Source: Parcubacteria group bacterium
Lineage (GTDB): Bacteria; Patescibacteriota; Minisyncoccia; Minisyncoccales; UBA10102
DNA: 14,470 bases
NCBI GenBank assembly: GCA_016188735.1
Contig: JACPHF010000009.1
Location: 1 to 14,470 of the forward strand
Direction: 5' to 3'
The notes beneath the pieces were generated by a model. It searched no databases. It was given only the letters and a program-made list of their open reading frames with translations, and was not told where the DNA came from. The position numbers were made by a program, and so were the translations under genes. The stretch's first letter is position 1. Every line of letters starts with the position of its first letter. Shown here piece by piece: positions 7,790-14,399 of the stretch.

Positions 7790-8924
7790 CCAGGGAAGGA
7801 AGGGTTTTTAAAACCCGCACGATGTCTTCTTTTGTGGTGCGCTTGCCAAGGGTGATGCGCAATGAGCCCATGGCTTCTTTTGAAGACATGCCAAGCGCCA
7901 ATAGCACGTGCGAAGGCTCCTGGGAACGCTCGGAGCACGCGGATCCTGAAGAAACCGCAATGCCTTTTTGATCGAGAAGCATGACCAGATCCTTTCCTTC
8001 TACTCTTGCAAACGTGAAATGCGCGTTATTCGGGAGGCGTTGTTCCAAGGAGCCGGTGCATGAACTTTCCGGAACCCGCCCCAAAACTCCCCTGATCAGC
8101 TGGTCGCGCATGTGCTTAACGCGCACGGCTTCCACCCCGGTCTTCGGACCAATCAACTCGGCCAGCGCTTTTGCCATGCCAACGATTGCCGGTATGTTCT
8201 CTGTCCCGGAACGCAATCCGCCCTCTTGCGATCCTCCTTCCAACAAAGGGTTGAGCGCAACGCCTTTGCGCACAAACAACAGTCCTGCGCCTTTGGGCCC
8301 GTATATTTTATGGGCGCTCAACGTCAGGCAATCCACGCCGAGCGTTTCAACGTTGCAGTCCAGAAAGTTCGCGGCCTGCACAGCATCCGTATGGAATACG
8401 ACCGATGACTTTTTTTTCTGTCTGATTATCCGCCCGATTTCAGCTATCGGCTGCACGGTGCCGATCTCGCTGTTTGCGTACTGCACGGAAACCAAGACAG
8501 TATTCTCTTTGATTGCTTTCCCAATGTCTTCCGGATTCACTATTCCCGCCCTGCTAACCGATATATATGTAGCTTCTGCAATCCCTTCTTTCTCCAGTTT
8601 CTGAATTGGCGCCAGCACCGACTCGTGTTCTATTGCTAAAGTAATCACGTGCGGCTTTGTCGTTTGTCGAAGTACCCCCTGAATGGCAAGGTTGTTTGCT
8701 TCCGTGGCTCCCGAGGTAAATATGATCTCGTCTGCGCCGCAGCCCAGGAAGCGGGCTGCCACCTGGCGAGAACACTCAAGGGCGGCTGCGGCCTTCTGTC
8801 CAAAACCATGGAGAGAAGAAGGGTTGCCGTATTCCTGCTTCAGGTACGGCATCATTGCGACAAGCACGGCAGGATCCACCGGGGTTGATGAGGCGTAATC
8901 GAGGTACAACGCTTTCTTTCTCAT
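7761..8924 (-). CDS. iscS: Cysteine desulfurase (NifS/IscS family)
   Basis: This PLP enzyme removes sulfur from L-cysteine as an enzyme-bound persulfide for Fe-S clusters or tRNA thiolation. The 387-residue fold-type I aminotransferase begins with LYLDYASSTPVDP. Expected active-site residues are His100 in EHESVL, Asp180 and Gln183 in HTDAVQ, Lys206 (PLP Schiff base) in LSAHKIYGPKG, and catalytic Cys330 in SSGSACSERSQEPSHVL. The long loop around the Cys is the group I (NifS/IscS) form, not the SufS form. No scaffold gene such as iscU, and no mnmA, is adjacent, so the sulfur acceptor is unknown. It starts on an ATGA overlap with the glycosyltransferase and is the last gene of the ybeY-ftsA-ftsZ unit. 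Confidence 0.93.
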   Translation of the reverse strand: MRKKALYLDYASSTPVDPAVLVAMMPYLKQEYGNPSSLHGFGQKAAAALECSRQVAARFLGCGADEIIFTSGATEANNLAIQGVLRQTTKPHVITLAIEHESVLAPIQKLEKEGIAEATYISVSRAGIVNPEDIGKAIKENTVLVSVQYANSEIGTVQPIAEIGRIIRQKKKSSVVFHTDAVQAANFLDCNVETLGVDCLTLSAHKIYGPKGAGLLFVRKGVALNPLLEGGSQEGGLRSGTENIPAIVGMAKALAELIGPKTGVEAVRVKHMRDQLIRGVLGRVPESSCTGSLEQRLPNNAHFTFARVEGKDLVMLLDQKGIAVSSGSACSERSQEPSHVLLALGMSSKEAMGSLRITLGKRTTKEDIVRVLKTLPSLVDQLRRRIV

Positions 8925-9646
8925 TTCTTGGGTTCTGAATAATGGTCAAAGCGATATTCAAACTCGTGTTCGTGAGTAATGTTCTTCCGCAAGACGAGCA
9001 TCTGAAGCTCCGCATATATGTATTTGAACAGAAAGCGCAGCAGGCCTTCTTTCCGAACCCTTCGCAGGGAAACATAGCAGAAAATATTGCTGAGATATCG
9101 GAACGTCCCGACCTTCGCCGCCTTTCTCGCGTAGACGCAATCCTCCCCAAACTTTATATCCTCGTCAAACCCTCCAATCGTATCGTGGAGCCGGCGCTTC
9201 GCGTAGATACAATTGGAGGCGTGCGGGAACACCCTTTGGGTAAGCAAGAAATAGAGATTCCAACACCAGATTCCTAATTCGTACCACAGGGTTTCCTCGT
9301 GCACACGAAGGCTAGGGCCCGCGCAATCAAGATTTCTCTTTCTCACCTCTCTCAAAAACTTTCCAAGGAAATCCTTCGGGAAAAGAACGTCTGCGTCAAC
9401 GAAAAGAAATTCTTCTCCGTGCGCAGCTTTTGCTCCTTCGTTTCTTCCCTTTCCAGGATGCCCTCCGGGGACAACCTGGCAGCCGTACCGAAGCGCGATC
9501 TTCACCGTGTTGTCTTGGGAACCCGCATCCGCGACGATGATCTCGTAATCTCGGAACTCCTGCTTTTTGATGGATTCCAAAAGCAGGGGCAGATTCTTCT
9601 CTTCGTTCAGGGTCGGGATGATGATGCTGAGTTTGGGCCGGTTCAT
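8921..9646 (-). CDS. Family 2 glycosyltransferase
   Basis: This GT-A-fold enzyme transfers a sugar from a nucleotide-sugar to a lipid, polysaccharide or protein acceptor. The acceptor is not readable from the sequence. The 241-residue product begins KLSIIIPTLNEEKNLPLLLESI, followed by EIIVADAGSQDNTV (nucleotide binding). The metal-binding DXD is DAD at 84-86 in LFVDADVLFP. GGFDEDIKFGEDCVY (158-172) supplies the usual acidic acceptor-site ED. A short hydrophobic stretch at about 125-137 and an aromatic C-terminal region may touch the membrane, but there is no clear transmembrane pair. The start at 9646 is 2 nt after the comEC stop. An in-frame extension further upstream would run through comEC coding sequence and is unlikely. 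Confidence 0.87.
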   Translation of the reverse strand: MNRPKLSIIIPTLNEEKNLPLLLESIKKQEFRDYEIIVADAGSQDNTVKIALRYGCQVVPGGHPGKGRNEGAKAAHGEEFLFVDADVLFPKDFLGKFLREVRKRNLDCAGPSLRVHEETLWYELGIWCWNLYFLLTQRVFPHASNCIYAKRRLHDTIGGFDEDIKFGEDCVYARKAAKVGTFRYLSNIFCYVSLRRVRKEGLLRFLFKYIYAELQMLVLRKNITHEHEFEYRFDHYSEPKK

Positions 9647-9648
9647 CT

Positions 9649-11130
9649 CTACCAGTATATCATACGTTCCTTTCTGATCCTCCAGGCAAAGATACCGGCT
9701 GCCGCAAACAGCGCAACCGAAATCCAAAGCGCGAAGCCGCCAACGGCAAGGGCCGCGAACGGAAACCTGGAAAATGCTTCTGCGACAAACGAGAAGTAGA
9801 AAAGGAGGAATGCGAGGGGCAGGGAAAAAAGAAATGCTCCGGCCGACCCCGCAATGCTTCCCGCGATCAGGAATACCAAACCGGCTCCTATGAGCAGCGG
9901 GGCTATGGGACCTATGAGAATATTGGTGATCGGAGAAACAAGAGACACGGAACCGAAATTTGCGATGATGATCGGAAGCGTAAATATCTGAGCGGCAATC
10001 GTCATTGCGCCTGCGTCGCGAATGCCGAACATTTCGGGAAGCCATTTGAACATACTCTTAAAATACGGATGGCACCACAGAATCCCCAGAACCGCGAGAA
10101 ATGAAAGCTGAAACCCCGCGTCCCTTGAAAGAAGCAGGGGGTTCAACGCCAGCATCAAGGCCCCCGCAAACACCAATGCCCGAATGGAATCGCTTCTCCT
10201 GCCGGCAAGGGTTCCTGTCATTCCCAGGGTTCCCATGATGCCCGCACGAATGGCAGAAGCCTCGAATCCGGTCACAACGATGAACAAGATGACGAACGCG
10301 AGAACAAGGAGAATGGCGTGCTTCTTCCATAGCCCGAGCATCAAGAATACCGGCAGCAGGAGAGCAGAGAATATCGTTATGTGCTGTCCTGAGATTGCGG
10401 TGATGTGCGTGAGTCCCGTGCGGTTCAGTGCAGTTGAAAAATCATCTGACCAATCGCTTTTGTCCGCAAGCAGGGTTGCTGCCAGGATGCTGCTTTGGGG
10501 AGGAGAAAAATTATCTCTCACCATCTCTTTCCATTTCATCTTTTGTTTAAACAGCAGGCGCATGGCGGCTTCCGCGGGGCTCCTGGATAGCTCTCTTCCC
10601 AAGCCGACTATTTCGGGATAGTACATCACCGCGTAGATGCCGTCTTTTGCGAGATAGCTTCGGTAATTGAAATCTTCAAATATAGCCGGTGCCTGAAGAT
10701 TGCCCTTCACGGATATTGTTTCTCCATACCGCCAGTTCGAAAAAGGATCTGTGACAAGAAGAATCAATCCCTGCTGTTCGCCTTTGGGCGCCACCACAAG
10801 ACGTAAACTCCCCCTGCGCTCCTCGGGATCTCGCATGATTGTGCCAGAAAACACAAAAGGTTCCGGGCGCCCCATGAGATTCTCAAAGCGCTCAACAAGT
10901 CGGTCCTCTCTCGCGATTGCCTGGGTATGCCTGACAATTCCCAGCAAGCATCCAAACAAAAAAATGGCGCATAGTGCCGCTCTTGGAACTCGAAAAGAGG
11001 CTATGAAGAAAAAAATTCCGGCTCCCAAAAAGAAAAGCTGGAGTAAGGAAGGAAACCTTGTAGCGGAGGAAAGAGCGACGCCTCCGATAAATGCCGCAGC
11101 CCCAAAAAACAGCAAGCGTGCGGGCCTCAT
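9649..11130 (-). CDS. comEC: ComEC/Rec2 DNA-uptake channel, lacking the metallo-beta-lactamase domain
   Basis: ComEC forms the cytoplasmic-membrane channel through which single-stranded DNA enters during natural transformation. The 493-residue product has N-terminal hydrophobic helices (about 5-70). A soluble OB/DUF4131-like segment follows (about 80-180), containing VFSGTIMRDPEERRGSLRL. The multi-pass Competence domain (about 210-480) carries family signatures: GLTHITAISGQHI (239-251), ASAIRAG (291-297), DAGFQLSFLAVLGI (337-350) and SPITNILIGPIAPLL (399-413). The usual C-terminal metallo-beta-lactamase domain of long ComEC proteins (about 750 residues) is absent, and the gene ends cleanly with TAG 2 nt before the next start. 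It starts on an ATGA overlap with ftsZ. Whether transformation works cannot be judged, since no other competence genes are in view. Confidence 0.92.
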   Translation of the reverse strand: MRPARLLFFGAAAFIGGVALSSATRFPSLLQLFFLGAGIFFFIASFRVPRAALCAIFLFGCLLGIVRHTQAIAREDRLVERFENLMGRPEPFVFSGTIMRDPEERRGSLRLVVAPKGEQQGLILLVTDPFSNWRYGETISVKGNLQAPAIFEDFNYRSYLAKDGIYAVMYYPEIVGLGRELSRSPAEAAMRLLFKQKMKWKEMVRDNFSPPQSSILAATLLADKSDWSDDFSTALNRTGLTHITAISGQHITIFSALLLPVFLMLGLWKKHAILLVLAFVILFIVVTGFEASAIRAGIMGTLGMTGTLAGRRSDSIRALVFAGALMLALNPLLLSRDAGFQLSFLAVLGILWCHPYFKSMFKWLPEMFGIRDAGAMTIAAQIFTLPIIIANFGSVSLVSPITNILIGPIAPLLIGAGLVFLIAGSIAGSAGAFLFSLPLAFLLFYFSFVAEAFSRFPFAALAVGGFALWISVALFAAAGIFAWRIRKERMIYW

Positions 11131-12062
11131 TCTCTGGGAAATCCGCAGGCGAGCACCGTGATCTTTACTTCTCCTGGCTTTAACTCCCTGTCCCGAACCG
11201 CTCCAAAGATAATCCGTGCTTCAGAACTCGCCTTCTGGCGCAGAATGCCCGCCGTTTCTTCCACTTCCGCCAACGACAAGTCATCAAGCCACGAGATATT
11301 GAAAAGGATTCCACGCGCTCCCTGGATGGAAAGCGAGAGAAAGGGCGAATGAAGGGCGGAGTTGAGGGCCTGCGTGATGCGGTGTTCTCCTTTCGCTTTT
11401 CCCATGCCGAATACGGCTCTCCCCGAACGCGCCATGAGATTGCGCACATCCGCAAAGTCCACGTTGATGAGGCCGGGCTTGGTGATAAGGTCGGAAATTC
11501 CCTGGACCGCCTGGCGCAACACCTCATCCGCCGACCAAAAAGCATCCAGCAGGGTTATGTCAAGAGAAGCCGCTTCAAGCACCTTGTCGTTTGGAATAAC
11601 GAGAAGGGTGTCCACCGTAAGCTCCAGCTCTTTGAGGGCCGCTAAAGCTAACCGCGTGCGCCATGATCCTTCAAAAGAGAACGGCATTCCCACCACGGCC
11701 ACCGTAAGCGCTCCCTGTTCTTTTGCCAAACGGGCCACAACGGGAGCTGCTCCCCCTCCGGTACCTCCTCCAAGGCCCGCTGCCAGAAATACCATGTCTG
11801 ATCCCCGTAAGACCTGGGATATTTCGGCAACGCTTTCCTGGGCTGCTTTTTTGCCCAGTTCTGGGTTCATGCCGGCTCCCAATCCCTTCGTGCTCTCATA
11901 GCCAAGGCGAAGCTTCCGATGCGCCCTGACTTTCCGAAGATCTTGCACGTCGGTGTTCGCCGCAATGAGATCGATCCCTTTGAGATCGGTCTCCATCATG
12001 CGATCAACCGCGTTTCCCCCGGCTCCTCCGATACCGATCAATTTTATGACCGCTCTGCTCAT
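11127..12062 (-). CDS. ftsZ: Cell division GTPase FtsZ, core domain only
   Basis: FtsZ polymerises at midcell as a tubulin homologue. The 311-residue product has the GTP-binding motifs IGIGGAGGNAVDRM (9-22), NTDVQDL (36-42) and the tubulin signature GLGGGTGGGAAP (96-107). Gly103 in that signature replaces the usual Thr, Ser or Ala. PNDKVL (157-162) and the catalytic T7 loop NVDFADVRNLM (200-210) are intact. The protein ends ITVLACGFPRE, where the globular domain normally ends. The variable linker and the conserved C-terminal peptide that bind FtsA, ZipA or SepF are missing. Typical FtsZ has about 350-400 residues. The stop overlaps the comEC start by ATGA, so the end is real unless a sequencing frameshift is present. 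It lies directly after ftsA, overlapping by ATGA. Confidence 0.94.
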   Translation of the reverse strand: MSRAVIKLIGIGGAGGNAVDRMMETDLKGIDLIAANTDVQDLRKVRAHRKLRLGYESTKGLGAGMNPELGKKAAQESVAEISQVLRGSDMVFLAAGLGGGTGGGAAPVVARLAKEQGALTVAVVGMPFSFEGSWRTRLALAALKELELTVDTLLVIPNDKVLEAASLDITLLDAFWSADEVLRQAVQGISDLITKPGLINVDFADVRNLMARSGRAVFGMGKAKGEHRITQALNSALHSPFLSLSIQGARGILFNISWLDDLSLAEVEETAGILRQKASSEARIIFGAVRDRELKPGEVKITVLACGFPRE

Positions 12063-13267
12063 GGAAGAAATACCCTGATTGCTTTTTTCACGGCCTTCCA
12101 GGCGTTGCCCTGCCGGGAAGCATGAATCCTGGTTTCGGACCCCGAGATTTCATAGGCCCTGGCCACTAGACCCATCGCCCCAAAGAATGCGGGATCTGCC
12201 TGCGCGTTCCAAATACCCTGGGGGATCCCCCGCTTTACCGACACGCGAAATTCTTTCTTGCCGAGTTCTATGACTCCGGAAAGCTTTACTCCGCCTCCTG
12301 CCAGAACGACTCCGGCCGGCAGCTTGCCTTGCCGAGCCACTTTTTTCAGTTCCTTGTTCGCGAGCTGGAAGATCTCCTGCATGCGAGAGGCGATAATATG
12401 GGTGAGGAGTTTGCGGGGAAACTTAATTTCCTCTCCTCCTTCCAGCTGCACCCTCTCCATGCGCTTCCCCTGGGAGGAAAGGCAGGTCCCTTGTTCCTTC
12501 TTGATGATTTCTGCTATCTCGGGCACCGTGCGCAATCCAATGGCAATATCCTGCGTAATATTGTCGGATCCGATGGGAAGCACCGCGAGATGGATGAGGT
12601 CTCCTTCTTCAAACACGGCGAGCGAGGTCGTCGCGGCTCCCACGTCGAGAAGCGCCACTCCCAATTCTTTTTGGTTGGAAGACAAGAGCGCGTGGGCAGA
12701 AGCCAGGGGAGCCGGCACGATATCTATGATTTCCAGATTAGCTCCAAGCACGGCATCTTGCAGGTGCTTCACATAGGGAGAAAATGCGCAGATTGCGGCA
12801 ACCTCCGTTTCCAAACGGATGCCTCTCATGCCCACGGGTTCCTTTATTCCGCCGTTTCCATCCACAACGAACTCTTGCGGCACCACCTCCAGAATCTCTT
12901 TATTGGAAGGGAGGGAGAGCGCTTGGGCCGCAGACAACACCCGTTCAACGTCTTCTTGCGAAATCTGGCCGTCGGCGCGTGAAATCGCGACAACCCCCCT
13001 GGAAGGAGTAATGAAGATATGGCTTCCTCCGATGCTCACGACCACTTCTTCTATTCTCCCGGAAATCGTCTGCTCAAGACGCGTCTTGAGCATGGAAATT
13101 CTCTTTGCGAGCTCTTCCGGATTCACCACGGCTCCCTTGCGCATACCCGAAGACTGCTCTTCTCCGGAAGCCACGATTTCAAGGCCCTCGCCTTCTCCCT
13201 GCGGCCTTGCCGCAATCATCTTCAAAGAAGAAGAGCCTATGTCTAATCCGATAAAATATGTATTCAT
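12059..13267 (-). CDS. ftsA: Cell division protein FtsA
   Basis: FtsA is the actin-like protein that tethers FtsZ filaments to the membrane and recruits later division proteins. The 402-residue product has phosphate-1 motif GLDIGSSSLKM (7-17) and the FtsA-specific 1C (SHS2) region (about 85-165), containing VVPQEFVVDGNGG and EPVGMRGIRL. The phosphate-2 region is LLDVGAATTS (206-215) and the adenosine motif is VLAGGGVKLSG (321-331). The extreme C-terminus, NAWKAVKKAIRVFLP (388-402), is a short amphipathic helix typical of the FtsA membrane-targeting sequence. In phosphate-2 the common GGGTTD is GAATTS here. It overlaps ybeY upstream and ftsZ downstream, each by ATGA. PilM was considered, but the 1C domain and context favour FtsA. 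Confidence 0.93.
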   Translation of the reverse strand: MNTYFIGLDIGSSSLKMIAARPQGEGEGLEIVASGEEQSSGMRKGAVVNPEELAKRISMLKTRLEQTISGRIEEVVVSIGGSHIFITPSRGVVAISRADGQISQEDVERVLSAAQALSLPSNKEILEVVPQEFVVDGNGGIKEPVGMRGIRLETEVAAICAFSPYVKHLQDAVLGANLEIIDIVPAPLASAHALLSSNQKELGVALLDVGAATTSLAVFEEGDLIHLAVLPIGSDNITQDIAIGLRTVPEIAEIIKKEQGTCLSSQGKRMERVQLEGGEEIKFPRKLLTHIIASRMQEIFQLANKELKKVARQGKLPAGVVLAGGGVKLSGVIELGKKEFRVSVKRGIPQGIWNAQADPAFFGAMGLVARAYEISGSETRIHASRQGNAWKAVKKAIRVFLP

Positions 13268-13668
13268 GCAACGCGAGAGAGATACCGTGTTTCCTTTTTG
13301 ATCATTTGGCGATGGGTATACCCCAACACATGAAGGATGCCGTGTATGAGCATCAATGCCAGCGCTTTTGTATATGATATACCATATTTCTCGGCATCTT
13401 TCCTAATTTCAGCAGGGCACAGAATCACCTCTCCCAGTCCCAGCTCGGGAATTGACTTGCCCCGAGCATCACTCAAGGGAAAAGACAGCACGTTCGCAAC
13501 CTTGTTTTTCTTTCTGTATATTCTGTTGAGCTGAAGCATGCGTTTCTTTTCCAGCAGCACGATGGACAATCCTGCCTTGCGTCTTTCCTTGCGCAGCACC
13601 GATTGCGCGACTCTCTTTAAAAGGGTCCGGGGAACGGTTTCTTTCGTAAGATTATTCAGTTCAATCAC
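13264..13668 (-). CDS. ybeY: Endoribonuclease YbeY (16S rRNA maturation)
   Basis: YbeY is a metal-dependent RNase required for 16S rRNA 3'-end maturation and ribosome quality control. The 134-residue product contains the ANVLSFP strand (58-64, usually TDVLSFP), LGEVILCPAEI (78-88, usually LGDIVIS) and the zinc triad HGILHVLGYTH with His109, His113 and His119. The Asp usually before the last His (GYDH) is Thr here. The start is GTG at 13668, giving VIELNN; no ATG is available before the conserved region. It heads a tightly packed unit (ybeY, ftsA, ftsZ, comEC, glycosyltransferase, iscS). A plausible promoter lies just upstream. Confidence 0.9.
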   Translation of the reverse strand: MIELNNLTKETVPRTLLKRVAQSVLRKERRKAGLSIVLLEKKRMLQLNRIYRKKNKVANVLSFPLSDARGKSIPELGLGEVILCPAEIRKDAEKYGISYTKALALMLIHGILHVLGYTHRQMIKKETRYLSRVA

Positions 13669-13688
13669 ACCCAGTGGTTTATGTATCT

Positions 13689-13716
13689 ATTGTATCGTTT
13701 TCCGGCGTTTCCACAA
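13689..13716 (-). promoter_or_regulatory. Candidate promoter of the ybeY-ftsA-ftsZ-comEC-GT2-iscS unit
   Basis: On the minus strand, TTGTGG (13716-13711) lies 16 bp before TACAAT (13694-13689, five of six), with 20 nt to the GTG start at 13668. The -35 is weak. A second weak -10-like TACATA lies closer to the start. This is the only promoter-like site found upstream of the six-gene unit. Confidence 0.45.
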
Positions 13717-13745
13717 GATCCTGAATTCATTGAAGGGCAACCCCA

Positions 13746-13774
13746 TTGACAGAATCTTTTATATATGCTATGAT
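13746..13774 (+). promoter_or_regulatory. Strong sigma70-type promoter of the orphan membrane-protein gene
   Basis: A perfect TTGACA (13746-13751) is followed by a 17 bp spacer and TATGAT (13769-13774, five of six). The predicted transcription start near 13781 leaves a leader of about 60 nt before the ATG at 13844. This is the best promoter in the window by consensus. Confidence 0.75.
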
Positions 13775-13798
13775 TCTTTTAGTTCGCAAGAGATTGAA

Positions 13799-13821
13799 GA
13801 GTGGGGCGTAGAGTCCTACTC
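13799..13821 (+). promoter_or_regulatory. Small stem-loop in the 5' leader
   Basis: GAGTGGG (13799-13805) can pair with CCTACTC (13815-13821) around a 9-nt loop, with one G-T wobble. It lies in the leader and ends about 12 nt before the ribosome-binding site. It could modulate translation or mRNA stability, but it does not match a riboswitch I recognise and may be incidental. Confidence 0.3.
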
Positions 13822-13832
13822 AAGGAAAGAGG

Positions 13833-13840
13833 GTAAGGTG
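13833..13840 (+). promoter_or_regulatory. Ribosome-binding site of the orphan membrane protein
   Basis: A purine-rich run ending GTAAGGTG lies 3 nt before the ATG at 13844, with AAGG 5 nt away. It fixes this start over upstream in-frame codons. It stands out because most other genes in the window show little or no Shine-Dalgarno sequence. Confidence 0.55.
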
Positions 13841-13843
13841 TCA

Positions 13844-14287
13844 ATGACTCGTGCGCTGCTTTACGCGCTTCTCGTCCTCGGCGGCCTCGGCTCGCTCCCC
13901 ACCGTCCTCTCGACAAGGTTCGGGACAGAGCTGTGGTGGTGGCTCACTTCCTACCTCGTGGGTGGAGCCTCGCTCATCACCGTCCTCATGACGGAGCCGG
14001 AGAAGCTCGCCAAGGTCTCGCGCGTCGCGCCCTGGATCGTCCCGACCATCTCCGCGCTCACCGCCGTACCCACCGCTGGTCGGGATGTCCTCGATGCCTT
14101 CCAGGGAAGGGGTGGCATCGGCATCGACTATTACATCGCGCACATCGTCGACTACGACTACGCGCTCGGCATCGTCTTCTGCGTCGCCGTCGCGACGATC
14201 TCGCTCATCATGCTTCCTGCGGTCTGCGTCGCCTTCCTCAAGATGGCGAATCAGTTCCTCCTCGGCAAGGAGAAGAGGCCGGCATAA
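13844..14287 (+). CDS. Unknown small integral membrane protein, atypical codon use
   Basis: The 147-residue product is not recognised. It has about four hydrophobic segments (roughly 4-22, 30-49, 63-80 and 110-132), a WWW triplet at 31-33, a polar acidic loop IDYYIAHIVDYDYA (94-107), and a short basic tail GKEKRPA. No signal cleavage site, catalytic motif or known domain is evident. Codon choice is extreme: all Ile codons are ATC, Leu is mostly CTC, and only about 21 of 147 codons end in A or T. By hand count, 13861-13920 is about 67% GC, clearly above its neighbours. The gene has its own strong promoter, a leader hairpin, a ribosome-binding site and an intrinsic terminator, so it is an independent transcription unit. 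These traits suggest horizontal acquisition or unusually strong selection. Coding is supported by the promoter, RBS and codon bias together. Confidence 0.75.
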   Translation: MTRALLYALLVLGGLGSLPTVLSTRFGTELWWWLTSYLVGGASLITVLMTEPEKLAKVSRVAPWIVPTISALTAVPTAGRDVLDAFQGRGGIGIDYYIAHIVDYDYALGIVFCVAVATISLIMLPAVCVAFLKMANQFLLGKEKRPA

Positions 14288-14308
14288 GGAGGCGCAGACA
14301 TCGCACAA

Positions 14309-14345
14309 GGGGCTGTTCAGCAACGCTGGACAGCCCCCTTTAATT
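14309..14345 (+). terminator. Rho-independent terminator
   Basis: GGGGCTGTTCAGC (14309-14321) pairs with GCTGGACAGCCCC (14325-14337) in a 13 bp stem with one T-G wobble and an AAC loop. It is followed by CTTTAATTTTT. It ends the transcript of the orphan membrane protein, starting 21 nt after its stop codon. The T-tract lies only on the plus-strand side, so it acts in one direction. Confidence 0.88.
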
Positions 14346-14361
14346 TTTCAGCTTCATCCTT

Positions 14362-14399
14362 AACCGAGTCTAGGTGTGGATAACTAAACCGAGTCTAGG
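14362..14399. repeat. Two direct repeats of 13 nt, 25 bp apart
   Basis: AACCGAGTCTAGG occurs at 14362-14374 and again, identical, at 14387-14399. Each contains the imperfect palindrome CC-n-AG-n-CT-n-GG, which resembles an operator half-site arrangement. The copies are separated by 12 nt containing a DnaA-box-like 9-mer. Function is unknown. Confidence 0.8.
14375..14383 (-). promoter_or_regulatory. Perfect DnaA-box 9-mer
   Basis: TGTGGATAA on the plus strand is TTATCCACA on the minus strand, the consensus high-affinity DnaA box of many bacteria. It sits exactly between the two 13-nt direct repeats. A single box does not make an origin, and no dnaA or dnaN is in the window, so this is a sequence match only. 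Confidence 0.4.

Noticed and set aside
9647..10045. Long in-frame N-terminal extension of the glycosyltransferase
   Set aside because: It runs across comEC coding sequence, is Arg/His/Ser-rich and lacks family sequence. The GT2 fold begins at the ATG at 9646.
13538..13843. Upstream extension of the orphan membrane protein in the same frame
   Set aside because: It would include ybeY antisense sequence and the strong promoter. The RBS and promoter point to the ATG at 13844.
13841..14323. Open frame of about 160 codons on the minus strand opposite the orphan membrane protein
   Set aside because: It is a shadow created by the high GC3 of the plus-strand gene. Its product is an implausible Asp/Arg/Glu-rich protein and it crosses the terminator.
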